From: Candidatus Palauibacter australiensis
GTDB lineage: Bacteria > Gemmatimonadota > Gemmatimonadetes > Palauibacterales > Palauibacteraceae
Direction of reading: 5' to 3'
Length of the DNA stretch: 64,000 nucleotides
Assembly: GCA_026705295.1 (NCBI GenBank)
Contig: JAPPBA010000132.1
Coordinates: 1 to 64,000 of the forward strand
Part shown: positions 12,017 to 20,149 of the stretch, piece by piece
Layout of the letters: each line of letters begins with the position of its first letter
Position numbering within the stretch: position 1 is the stretch's first letter
Translations under genes and position numbers: made by a program
The notes under the pieces: generated by a model
What the model saw: the letters and a program-made list of their open reading frames with translations, nothing else
The model's database searches: none
Told to the model about the DNA's origin: nothing

Positions 12017-12565
12017 ATGGCGCCGGGCATGGTTGGGCGTCACGCTACTCCGGATGCGAGGTGGACGTTGCTGATCCGCAGATTCACACGTAACGACCGC
12101 GATGCGGCCCTGGTTGCCGCGCTCGTGCAGGCGCTCGAGCCGCGCTTCGAGGCCATCGACCGCCGCTTCGAGGCCGTCGAGAACCGCCTGGACGCCATGG
12201 ACGGCCGCCTGGACGCCATGGACGGCCGCCTGGACGCCATGGACGGCCGCTTCGTGTCGATAGGCCATCGTTTCGAGGCCATCGACAACCGCTTCGACGC
12301 GCTGGACGTGAAGTGGGAGGGCCGGTTCGTCGCTCTCGCCAACGATATATCCAGACTGCGGGTTGACTACGTCGATGTTCGCGAACACGTCGCCCGTCTG
12401 CATGAGAACGTCAACGCGCGGATGGATGGATTCGAGGCGCGACTCGACACGATGGGCGAGGACATCGACGCGCGATTCGACGCGATGCGCCAGGAGATGG
12501 CCGCGCAGTTCGCGACCCTCTCCGAGACCGTGGTGCACGGGTTCAGCCGGCCGGAGCCCGCCTGA
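12017..12565 (+). CDS. Small repetitive coiled-coil protein
   Basis: A protein of about 182 residues, dominated by 7-residue repeats of the form RFEAIDR / RLDAMDG (about residues 35-85). A second alpha-helical stretch follows (VDVREHVARLHENVNARMDG, then ARLDTMGEDIDARFDAM). This pattern predicts long amphipathic helices. No enzymatic motif is present. The start is uncertain: 12017 and 12029 are both ATG without a strong Shine-Dalgarno, and the same frame stays open upstream through the uvrA-fragment duplicate, which I exclude. It ends 16 bp from a convergent gene. It may be part of the inserted cassette or a native gene; it resembles short coiled-coil proteins that often sit near mobile elements. 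Confidence 0.55.
   Translation: MAPGMVGRHATPDARWTLLIRRFTRNDRDAALVAALVQALEPRFEAIDRRFEAVENRLDAMDGRLDAMDGRLDAMDGRFVSIGHRFEAIDNRFDALDVKWEGRFVALANDISRLRVDYVDVREHVARLHENVNARMDGFEARLDTMGEDIDARFDAMRQEMAAQFATLSETVVHGFSRPEPA
12188..12250 (+). repeat. Three perfect 21-bp tandem repeats in the coiled-coil gene
   Basis: Three identical 21-bp units (12188-12208, 12209-12229, 12230-12250) encode the heptad LDAMDGR three times. Being a multiple of seven codons, unit gain or loss keeps both frame and helix phase. Confidence 0.95.
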
Positions 12566-12581
12566 CGCCGGCGCCGTCTCC

Positions 12582-14018
12582 TTACCTGGGGATCACGCGG
12601 GTGATGCGGCCGTTGGGGTCGACGAAGATCAGGGGGCCTCTCCAGATGTCGTCTCCGTAGGGGATTCTCGGCGCCTCCTCGAGGGCGCGCGCCAGGTCCG
12701 GGCTGGGCAACCGGTAGGGTTCGGCCGGCTCCAGGTCGACTTCGTAGCCGAGATCGGCGAGCGACTGGATGGTGATCGCGCTCAGCGGTTCGGCCTCGCC
12801 GAGGTGCTGGAACGGCGTCATGAGTTCCAGCGCGAGGACGGCTTCCCTCCAATGGCTGTTCCGCGATCCCTGGCCGCCCTCGTTCTCCACGGGCACCTTT
12901 GCGCCGCGGTAGCCCGTGCCGCCCGCCTCGTCGAACGCCGCGATGGCCAGCGGGCCCGTGAAGTGCGTGTCCGGCGCCGACGTTGCCGAGGCGGGATTCC
13001 GGAGCAGGTCGAGACGCTGCCAGACAAGGCCGATGCCGAGCACATGACCCATCTCGTGGAGGATCACCTCCTCCAGGTCTCGGGTCCCGAGCCGCCCGAG
13101 GTCGGCGGCGTCCATCATGATCCGACCGTACAGGGGCAACGATGATGCGGTCCGGAGCCAGCAGGGCCCGGCACGTCCCAGAACCCCGCTCGGACCGTCG
13201 ATTTCGACCACCGCCACCACGATCATCAGGTCGTCGATCGCCTCCACGTGGCGCTGGAATAGCGGATCGCTGCCGCAACCCAGCGTCCGGTTCAACTGCG
13301 CGTCGCGGAGGTCCGTCGGCGCCAGGATCGCCATCCAGCGTTCCGCCGCCCGCTGGAACGCGGCCTCCTGCGCGCCGGTCATGGGCGTCGCGAAAACGAG
13401 TTCGATGTCGAAGGGAGTCGTGGCGCGCCCGACGGTGACGTCGAACGATGTGGCGACGGCGGCCTCCTCCGGATCGGTCGCGGTCACCGTGACCGTCGCG
13501 ACCTCGGGAGCGGACGAGGTCGCCGCGAAGGTGAGCGCGTCGCCGTCCGGGTCGCGGAAGTGGGCGGAGGCGTCCACCGTCGCCGTCTCGCCCGTGAACA
13601 GCGTTTGGGCCGGGATCGTGTCCCCGGCCGCGGGCGCCTGGTTCGGGACCGTGACCTCGAAGCTCTGCTGGGCGGCCAGGCCTTCTCCGTCGGTTGCGGT
13701 CACCGTGATCGTGCCGACCCCCCTGGCGACGGCGGTGACCGTCACGGAACTGCCGGACAGCGAAACGCCGACGATGTCCGCATTCGATGACGTGGCGGTG
13801 TAGGACAGGACATCGCCATCGGGGTCGCGGAAGTGGGGCGCCACGTCCACGGTCGCCGTGTCCCCGACGGGCAGCGTCCGCGCGGGAATCGTCCCCACCG
13901 GCTCCGGCGCGCGGTTCGGCACCGGGGCGGGTCCCATGACGTCGGGCTCGCCGTCGCCGCAGGCGGCCGCCCACACCACGGCGGCGGCCGCCAGTACGCG
14001 TGCTCTCCGCGACTTCAT
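12582..14018 (-). CDS. Ig-like-domain lipoprotein with M8-like metalloprotease domain
   Basis: A 478-residue protein with a signal peptide ending in AAAC (about residue 20), so likely a lipoprotein. Two Ig-like repeats (about 33-180) carry HFRDPDGD. A catalytic domain (about 190-478) holds the zinc site HEMGHVLGIG (His at about 321), as in leishmanolysin-like and other metzincin proteases. Cysteines near TLGCGSD and AGPCWL may form a disulfide. The second Ig repeat lacks about 19 residues present in the first: SSAPEVATV runs straight into TVTATDPEE, as if an internal segment was deleted. Such proteins are exported and cleave extracellular protein. It is convergent with the coiled-coil gene and lies 38 bp downstream of the symporter gene. 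No pathway partner is apparent. Confidence 0.85.
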   Translation of the reverse strand: MKSRRARVLAAAAVVWAAACGDGEPDVMGPAPVPNRAPEPVGTIPARTLPVGDTATVDVAPHFRDPDGDVLSYTATSSNADIVGVSLSGSSVTVTAVARGVGTITVTATDGEGLAAQQSFEVTVPNQAPAAGDTIPAQTLFTGETATVDASAHFRDPDGDALTFAATSSAPEVATVTVTATDPEEAAVATSFDVTVGRATTPFDIELVFATPMTGAQEAAFQRAAERWMAILAPTDLRDAQLNRTLGCGSDPLFQRHVEAIDDLMIVVAVVEIDGPSGVLGRAGPCWLRTASSLPLYGRIMMDAADLGRLGTRDLEEVILHEMGHVLGIGLVWQRLDLLRNPASATSAPDTHFTGPLAIAAFDEAGGTGYRGAKVPVENEGGQGSRNSHWREAVLALELMTPFQHLGEAEPLSAITIQSLADLGYEVDLEPAEPYRLPSPDLARALEEAPRIPYGDDIWRGPLIFVDPNGRITRVIPR

Positions 14019-14056
14019 CCCCGCGACTTCATCCCTGCGACTTCATCCCCGCGAGT

Positions 14057-15493
14057 TCACTCCGACGCGCGCGAACCGCGGCGGGAACCGGCGAGGAGGC
14101 CGACCGCCACGGTGATCGCCGTGCCGATGAGGACGAACCAGGGCCAGGCAACGGCGTCCCGCGCCCCGATCCAGATCGAGGTGACGGATCCGATCCCGAG
14201 CACGATCCCGAGCCGGGCCGAGCCGCTCGTGGCCCGGCGCGAGAAGCGGGCGAGCGCGAACGCCCCCAGCAGTCCGCCGTAGACGAGCGACGCGATCCCG
14301 AGCGACACCTCCACGGCGGTGCTCTCCTCGCTCAGGGGGATGAACCCGATCGCCGCCGCCACGAGCAGCACCGTCCACGCCACCGCCGCGATCCTCCCCA
14401 CGCGCAGGATCCGCCGCTCGTCCGCCTCCGGACGGGCCGCCGCCCAGAAGTCGTAGGCCGCAGTGGATGAGAGCGCGTTGATCGAACTGGAGAGTGTAGA
14501 CATGGCTGCCGCGAACACGCCCGCGATGAGCAGGCCGCGGACGCCGGCCGGGAGCGCTTCAACGATGAATCCGGCGAAGATCTCGTCGGCGCGCACGAAG
14601 GCGGCTCCGTCGTACCACGCCCAGAGGCCCAAGCCAACGAAGAGGAAAAGGGTGAACTGGAAGAGGACGGCGAAGCCGCTGCCGACGAGGGCGCGGCGGC
14701 TCGCGGCGAGATCGCGGCAGGCGAGGAGGCGCTGGACGATGAGCTGGTCCGCGCCGTGCGAACCCATGGAGAGGAAGGCGCCGCCGAGCAGCCCGGCCCA
14801 CAGCGTGTAGGGTCGCCCGAAGTCGAGGGAGGGGTCGATGACGGTGAGCTTCCCGGCTTCCCCGGCGCGGGCGAGGATCTCGGGCCAGCCGCCGGGCAGG
14901 GCGCCGCCGAGGACGACGAGCGCGATGAGCCCGCCGGCCAGGTAGAGCGCCATCTGCGAGGCATCCACCCAGACGACGGCGCGGATGCCGCCGATGAAGG
15001 TATAGATGAAGGTGACGGCCCCGATCACGAGCACGGAGGCGATGAGCGGCCACCCGGTGACGAGTGTGAGCGGAATGGCCGTCGCGAAGAGCCGCACGGA
15101 ATCCGCGAGGAGGCGCGTGATCATGAAGATGCCGGAGGTCAGCCGCCGGGTCTCCGTCCCGAACCGGGCCTCCAGCAACTCGTAGGCCGTCCGCAGCCGT
15201 CCCTCGCGATATGCCGGCAGCAGCCAGGAGGCGACCGCGATCCGCCCGAGCACGTAGCCCGCCGCGATCTGCACGAAGGCGAGCGACCCGCCGTACGCGA
15301 TGCCGGGGATGGAGAGGAAGGTGAGCGTGCTCGTCTCCGTCGCCACGACGGACAGGAGGACGACGACCCACGGCAGGTCGCGCCGGCCCAGAAAATACTC
15401 TTCTCCCCCGCGCGCGCCCCTGCCGAGCCACGCCCCCCAGGCGGTGATCCCGCCGAGGTAGACGACGAGGATCGCGAGGTCGAGAGAGGTCAG
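14057..15493 (-). CDS. Sodium:solute symporter (SSS family), CTG start
   Basis: An SSS-family (LeuT-fold) permease of about 478 residues with about 13 hydrophobic segments. An ATG/GTG/TTG-only rule gives GTG 15346 and removes TM1. In-frame codons upstream encode LDLAILVVYLGGITAWGAW and EEYFLGRRDLPWVV, the normal SSS N-terminus, yet contain no ATG, GTG or TTG. The only plausible initiator is CTG at 15493-15491, which overlaps the upstream TGA (CTGA) with GGGTGG 6 nt before it. It therefore looks translationally coupled to the NagZ-AmiE fusion, which suggests it imports the released amino sugars (MurNAc or GlcNAc) with sodium. The substrate is inferred from context; the family also moves sugars, amino acids and vitamins. 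Confidence 0.82.
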   Translation of the reverse strand: MTSLDLAILVVYLGGITAWGAWLGRGARGGEEYFLGRRDLPWVVVLLSVVATETSTLTFLSIPGIAYGGSLAFVQIAAGYVLGRIAVASWLLPAYREGRLRTAYELLEARFGTETRRLTSGIFMITRLLADSVRLFATAIPLTLVTGWPLIASVLVIGAVTFIYTFIGGIRAVVWVDASQMALYLAGGLIALVVLGGALPGGWPEILARAGEAGKLTVIDPSLDFGRPYTLWAGLLGGAFLSMGSHGADQLIVQRLLACRDLAASRRALVGSGFAVLFQFTLFLFVGLGLWAWYDGAAFVRADEIFAGFIVEALPAGVRGLLIAGVFAAAMSTLSSSINALSSTAAYDFWAAARPEADERRILRVGRIAAVAWTVLLVAAAIGFIPLSEESTAVEVSLGIASLVYGGLLGAFALARFSRRATSGSARLGIVLGIGSVTSIWIGARDAVAWPWFVLIGTAITVAVGLLAGSRRGSRASE

Positions 15494-18400
15494 CGGTCGC
15501 CACCCGGGTCGCGGGGCCGGACGTCCCGGTCGCGGATCGAGGTCGCGACGGCGTCGTGCACCGTGCGCCGCAGCGCGATGTGCTTCCGGTTGTCGCGGGT
15601 CGGGTTCACGCGGTTCGTGAGCAGGACGACGAAGAGGTCCAGCTCCGGGTCCACCCAGAAGCTCGTGCCGGTGAAGCCGGTGTGCCCGAACGCGTCTTCA
15701 CCGAAGTAGTCCCCCGCCGACGAGCGCCCGGAGGGAGTGTCCCAGCCCAGCGCCCGGCTCGAGGCGGGGGCGGCCCGCGCCGTGAACCGCGCGACGGTCT
15801 CCGGCGACGGCGAGTCGAGACGGGCGGAGAACGATCGGGTATACGGCCCGGGCGGGGGGCGGTCGGCGGCGGCAAGCTCTCGCCCTTGGCGCGCGGCGGC
15901 GAGGATCCAGGCGGCGAACTTCGAGAGGTCCCGGGCCGACGAGAAGAGTCCCGCGTGTCCCGCCACGCCCTCCAGCGCGTGGGCGTTCTCGTCGTGTACC
16001 TCCCCGTGCACGTGCCGGTGCCGGTAGACGGTGTCCACCTCGGTCGGAGCCGTGCGCCGGTACAGCGAGCGGGGCGGCTCGAACCAGGTCTCCGTCATCC
16101 CCAGCGGCCGGAAGACGGACTCGTGCAGGTAGTAGTCCAGCGGCTGTCCCGATATCTCCTCGATCAGGAACCCCAGCGTCATGAACCCGATGTCGGAATA
16201 GACCGTCGGGTCCCCGTCCTCCCCCGGCTCATAATCGGGTTCGAGGGCGGCGATCGCCTCGCGGTACGCGTCCTCTCCCCGGAGGGTGCGCCAGAAGGGA
16301 AGGAAGGGCGGCAGTCCCCCCTGGTGCGTCAACAGGTGGCGGACGGTGACGTTGCGCTTCCACCCCTCAGACCACTCCGGCAGGTGCTCGCCGATGCGGG
16401 TGCCGAGGGAGAGGTCGCCACGGTCGATGAGTTGCATCACGCCGGTCGTGGTGGCGACGACCTTGGTGAGCGATGCGAGGTCGTACAGACTCGAATCCGT
16501 CGTGGCCGCCCCGGACGGGAGCGTGGCGGAGGACGCCCAGTCCAGGTCTCCGTAGCCGCGCAGCCGGACGACGCGGTCCCCCCGTCCGACGGCGAGCACC
16601 GCGCCGGGCGCCGCGCCGTCCCGGATCGCGGCATCGATGATCCGGTCCACGCGGGCGAGCGAATCCCCGTCCATCCCCACGTTCACGGGCCACTCCTCCC
16701 GGGCGAGCCGCATGCGCCCGTCCGCGAGCGGCGGACCCTGCTCGGCTTCCGGACGTTCGCCGACGGCCAGGCCATCGCCGAGCGCGTGGCGGGGCGGGAG
16801 CGAGATCGGCAGGCGGCCGGAAATCGGCGCGCCGAGGAGCGCGAGCGCGGCGGCTTCCTGCGAGGCGTCCGCCCCGCCCCACGCGATGAGGTACGTCTCC
16901 GCGTCCGGCACGGAGGTGAGTAGGTAGGGGCTCCCGAACGAGACGAGCAGGGCGGGCCGGCCGGCGGCGTCGAGGCGGTCGAAGAAGTCCCGGACCTCCT
17001 CGGGGAGGTCGGTGGAGTCCGAGGCGGCGCCGGGCCGCACGTAGGCGGAGAAGATGACGGCGTCGACGGAGCGGGCGCGCCGGAGGAGCGAATCGTAGAC
17101 ATCGGGGTGGGCGTCGAAGCCGATCCGTGCGCGGCGGACGCGTACCGCCCGGCTGAGTTCGCGGTTGAAGACGCGCCCCGCGGCGAGGTCGTTCGTCCCG
17201 GCGAAGGTCACGGAGAGCACGGAGCGCGACTCGCGCGGGTCGAGGGGCACGGCGCCGGCCTCGTTGCGGACGAGCGTGATGGAGCGCGCGGCGACCCCGC
17301 GGGCGAAGGACTCGTGCCACTGGGTGCCGACGAGCCGGGGGATGGCGTCGGGGTCGACCTCCGCGCCTTCGTGCAGGCGGGCCCGCGCCTTCAACTCCAG
17401 GACGCGCCGGACGGAGGCCTCGATGCGCCCGGCGGTGAGCCGGCCGGAGCGGACCGCGCCGACGACGGCCGCGATGGCCCGCAGCGGCTCGCGCGGCATG
17501 AGCAGGACGTCGCTCCCCGCTTCCAGCGAGCGGATCGCGGCTTCGCTGGCCCCGTAGTCGTCGGCGATGGCGGCCATGTCGAGCGCGTCGGTGAAGAGGA
17601 CGCCGTCGAAGCCCAGGTCGTCGCGCAGCATGTCCGTCATGAAGTACGGCGAGAGCGTGGCGGGCGGGGCTCCGGCGCCGAGGATGCCGGGGGCCGCGAC
17701 GTGCGCCGTCATCACCGCGTCGACACCCTCCGCGATCGCGCGCCGGAAGGGGACGAGTTCGAGGCTGTCGAGGCGGCCGCGGTCGCCGGGAATGACCGGG
17801 AGGGCGACGTGGGAATCCGTCCCGGTGTCGCCGTGGCCCGGGAAGTGCTTGGCGGTGGCGAGCAGGCCGGCTTCGTGCGCGCCCCGGATGAACGCCGCGC
17901 CGAGCGCGGCCACGCGCTGCGGGTCCTCCCCGAAGGAGCGCGTGTTGATGATGGGGTTGGCGGGGTTGTTGTTGACGTCGAGCACGGGCGAGAAGGTGAT
18001 GTGGACGCCGAGGGCCCGCGCCTCGATGCCGGTGATCCGGCCCGCGGAGTAGGCGTATTCCTCGTCGTCCGCGGCGCCGAGCGCCATCGCGGGGGGGAGG
18101 ACCGTCGCGCCGGGCATCTCGAGCATGTTCGGCAGCGCGAACACGCCGCTCACGCGGAAGCCGGCGCCGGCCTCGAAGTCCGCGCCGACGAGCAGCGGAA
18201 CGTCGGCCGCGGCCTGCAGCCCGTTCAGCCGCGCGGCGTAGCCGAGGGGAGTTCCGAGCGAGATCACGACCCCGCCGATCGCGTCGTCGCGCACGAGGGA
18301 CTCGACGCGCGTGAACTCCTCGTCGTCGCGCGGGGCGTAGCCGCCGCTCATCCACACCATCACGAGTTGCGCCACCCGTTCCCGCAGGCTGAGACCGGCG

Positions 18401-18759
18401 AGCGTCTCTTCCACCCAGGCCCGCGCCTCGGCGGAAAGGGTGGGCTCGACCGGAGGAACGCCGGGGGAAGCGGCAACGGCGCCGGCGGCGGCGGGTGCCG
18501 AACCGGCGGGGTCCGAGCCGGCGGGGACCGAGCCGGCGGGGACCGAGCCGGGGGGAGCCGAGCCGACGGCGCCGGCGGCCGCGGGGTCCGGGCTGGCGGG
18601 ACCCGAGCCTGCGGGGTTCGCGGAGGAGAGGCAGGCAAACGCGCTGACGGCGAGGAGCGTGGCCAGCCCGAGAGCAGCGACCGTCCGCCCCGGCACGACC
18701 GCCCTCCCCCGCCCGTCCCGCTTTCGGGGGCCGCTCCACGTCTCTAGTCTCCGCACCAT
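15490..18759 (-). CDS. NagZ (GH3) - AmiE (beta-lactamase fold) fusion lipoprotein
   Basis: A protein of 1089 residues from ATG 18759 (GGAGG 5 nt upstream). Signal peptide with lipobox AFAC, then an AGSxP repeat linker. The GH3 N-terminal domain (about 105-440) has the NagZ signature KHFPGHGDTGTDSH (about residue 303, His/Asp acid-base loop) and nucleophile FTDALDM (about 388). A GH3 C-terminal domain (about 470-650) follows. A serine beta-lactamase/CubicO fold (about 690-1070) has SxxK as SLTK (about 761), YSD in place of YxN, and HTG (about 1024). NagZ removes GlcNAc from muropeptides. B. subtilis AmiE (YbbE), of the same fold, cuts the MurNAc-peptide bond, so the fusion should yield free sugars and peptides outside the inner membrane. 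NamZ is divergent and a symporter follows in a CTGA overlap. GH3/beta-lactamase fusions are known in other phyla; the assignment of activities here is inference. Confidence 0.88.
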   Translation of the reverse strand: MVRRLETWSGPRKRDGRGRAVVPGRTVAALGLATLLAVSAFACLSSANPAGSGPASPDPAAAGAVGSAPPGSVPAGSVPAGSDPAGSAPAAAGAVAASPGVPPVEPTLSAEARAWVEETLAGLSLRERVAQLVMVWMSGGYAPRDDEEFTRVESLVRDDAIGGVVISLGTPLGYAARLNGLQAAADVPLLVGADFEAGAGFRVSGVFALPNMLEMPGATVLPPAMALGAADDEEYAYSAGRITGIEARALGVHITFSPVLDVNNNPANPIINTRSFGEDPQRVAALGAAFIRGAHEAGLLATAKHFPGHGDTGTDSHVALPVIPGDRGRLDSLELVPFRRAIAEGVDAVMTAHVAAPGILGAGAPPATLSPYFMTDMLRDDLGFDGVLFTDALDMAAIADDYGASEAAIRSLEAGSDVLLMPREPLRAIAAVVGAVRSGRLTAGRIEASVRRVLELKARARLHEGAEVDPDAIPRLVGTQWHESFARGVAARSITLVRNEAGAVPLDPRESRSVLSVTFAGTNDLAAGRVFNRELSRAVRVRRARIGFDAHPDVYDSLLRRARSVDAVIFSAYVRPGAASDSTDLPEEVRDFFDRLDAAGRPALLVSFGSPYLLTSVPDAETYLIAWGGADASQEAAALALLGAPISGRLPISLPPRHALGDGLAVGERPEAEQGPPLADGRMRLAREEWPVNVGMDGDSLARVDRIIDAAIRDGAAPGAVLAVGRGDRVVRLRGYGDLDWASSATLPSGAATTDSSLYDLASLTKVVATTTGVMQLIDRGDLSLGTRIGEHLPEWSEGWKRNVTVRHLLTHQGGLPPFLPFWRTLRGEDAYREAIAALEPDYEPGEDGDPTVYSDIGFMTLGFLIEEISGQPLDYYLHESVFRPLGMTETWFEPPRSLYRRTAPTEVDTVYRHRHVHGEVHDENAHALEGVAGHAGLFSSARDLSKFAAWILAAARQGRELAAADRPPPGPYTRSFSARLDSPSPETVARFTARAAPASSRALGWDTPSGRSSAGDYFGEDAFGHTGFTGTSFWVDPELDLFVVLLTNRVNPTRDNRKHIALRRTVHDAVATSIRDRDVRPRDPGGDR
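18502..18561 (-). repeat. Four 15-bp repeats in the fusion lipoprotein linker
   Basis: Four near-identical 15-bp units encode an AGSxP-type flexible linker just behind the lipobox of the NagZ-AmiE fusion. They probably hold the catalytic domains away from the membrane. Copy number could vary without frameshift. Confidence 0.8.
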
Positions 18760-18805
18760 GTCGACCTCCGCCCGCCCCGCGTCTCGCGCTCGCTGCCCCG
18801 AACCT

Positions 18806-20125
18806 ATGCGGCGCGAGATGAATCCGCTCGCCGGTTTCCTCTCCGTTCTCGCGCTCGCGGCGTGCGGGGGACCGGGAGCGGAAGCGGGAGCCGGCGCGGC
18901 GGAAGCGGGAGCAGAAGCCAGCGAGGCGGGGGCGGGATCGGCGGGAGCGGACGCGGCCGCAGCGACGGTGCGGCCCGGCATCGATGTGCTGCTCGCCGAT
19001 TCCTCCCATCTCATCGACGGGCGGCGCGTGGGGCTGATCACGAACCGGAGCGGCGTGGGGCGCGACGGGACGAGTGCCATCGACCTCCTGCACGGCTACG
19101 CGGACGCGGAACTCACGGCGCTCTTCGCCCCCGAGCACGGGATCCGGGGCACGGAGGCGGAGGGCTCCGCGATCGGCGACGCGACGGACGAAGGAACGGG
19201 GCTGCCGATCTACTCGCTGTACGGCGAGACGCGGGCGCCCACGCCGGAGATGCTCGCTTCGGTCGACGTGCTCGCGTTCGATATCCAGGACATCGGCTCG
19301 CGCTACTACACGTACGTATCCACGATGGCGCTCGCGATGCAGGCCGCCGGGCGCGCGGGCATCCCCATGATCGTCCTCGATCGCCCGAATCCCATCGGAG
19401 GCCTCACGCAGGGTCCCGTGCTGGACCCGGCCTTCGCGACCTTCGTCGGCCTGTACCCGGTGCCCGTGCGGCACGGACTCACGGCGGGCGAACTCGCGCG
19501 TCTGTACCGGGGGGCGTTCGGCGTCGAGGTCGAGTTGCACGTCGTCCCGGCCGCCGGCTGGTCCGCGGACCGCTGGTTCGACGACACGGACCTTCCCTGG
19601 ATCGCGCCATCGCTCAACATGCCTTCGCTGGAGAGCGCCACGCACTATCCCGGCACCTGTCTGTTCGAGGGCACCAACCTCTCGGTCGGACGCGGGACGC
19701 CGACCGCGTTCCAGGTGCTGGGCGCGCCGTGGCTGGACGGCGAAAGCTGGGTGGCGGAGATCGGGGCCGTGGCCGGCGCCCTGCCGCTGCCGGGGGTCGA
19801 GATCCGGGCGGTCGCGTTCACGCCGGAGTCGCCGAGCGACGGAAGGTTCGGAGGGGAGGAGATCTCCGGGATCCGCCTCACGGTGACGGACCGGTCGACC
19901 TACGACCCCGTGCGGACCGCGGTGGCCGCGCTGCTTGCCGCGCGCCGGCTCTCCGGCGACGCCTGGGAGTGGCGGGTGCGCCACTTCGACCGTCTCGCGG
20001 GCTCGGACGGCCTCCGCCTCGCCATCGACCGCGGCGCCCCGCTCGACGAGATCACTTCGCGGTGGGCGGCCGACGTCGCCGCCTTCGAGACGCTCCGCCG
20101 CCCGTACCTGCTCTACCCCCGCTGA
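18806..20125 (+). CDS. namZ: Exo-beta-N-acetylmuramidase NamZ (DUF1343, GH171) lipoprotein
   Basis: A protein of about 439 residues. ATG 18806 or 18818 both precede a lipoprotein signal ending in LAAC. An Ala/Gly/Glu-rich linker follows, then the DUF1343 domain with VGLITNRSGVGRDG, FAPEHGIRG, FDIQDIGSRYYTY and VLDRPNPIGG. DUF1343 includes B. subtilis NamZ, which removes MurNAc from the non-reducing end of peptidoglycan chains. In B. subtilis namZ is in an operon with nagZ and amiE; here the latter two are a fusion transcribed divergently, with only 46 bp between the two start codons. Their promoters must therefore lie in or overlap coding DNA. NamZ and NagZ would alternately trim MurNAc and GlcNAc. 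Pathway assignment is strong by context; the substrate is not proven by sequence. Confidence 0.9.
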   Translation: MRREMNPLAGFLSVLALAACGGPGAEAGAGAAEAGAEASEAGAGSAGADAAAATVRPGIDVLLADSSHLIDGRRVGLITNRSGVGRDGTSAIDLLHGYADAELTALFAPEHGIRGTEAEGSAIGDATDEGTGLPIYSLYGETRAPTPEMLASVDVLAFDIQDIGSRYYTYVSTMALAMQAAGRAGIPMIVLDRPNPIGGLTQGPVLDPAFATFVGLYPVPVRHGLTAGELARLYRGAFGVEVELHVVPAAGWSADRWFDDTDLPWIAPSLNMPSLESATHYPGTCLFEGTNLSVGRGTPTAFQVLGAPWLDGESWVAEIGAVAGALPLPGVEIRAVAFTPESPSDGRFGGEEISGIRLTVTDRSTYDPVRTAVAALLAARRLSGDAWEWRVRHFDRLAGSDGLRLAIDRGAPLDEITSRWAADVAAFETLRRPYLLYPR

Positions 20126-20149
20126 CGGCCGCGCCCGCCGGGGACAACC

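Noticed and set aside
12188-12250. CRISPR-like array
   Set aside because: The units are contiguous with no unique spacers and encode a coiled-coil heptad.
18760-19080. About 107 extra N-terminal residues for the NagZ-AmiE fusion
   Set aside because: They lie antisense to namZ, are Ala/Ser/Pro-rich, and would bury the lipobox; ATG 18759 has GGAGG at 5 nt.
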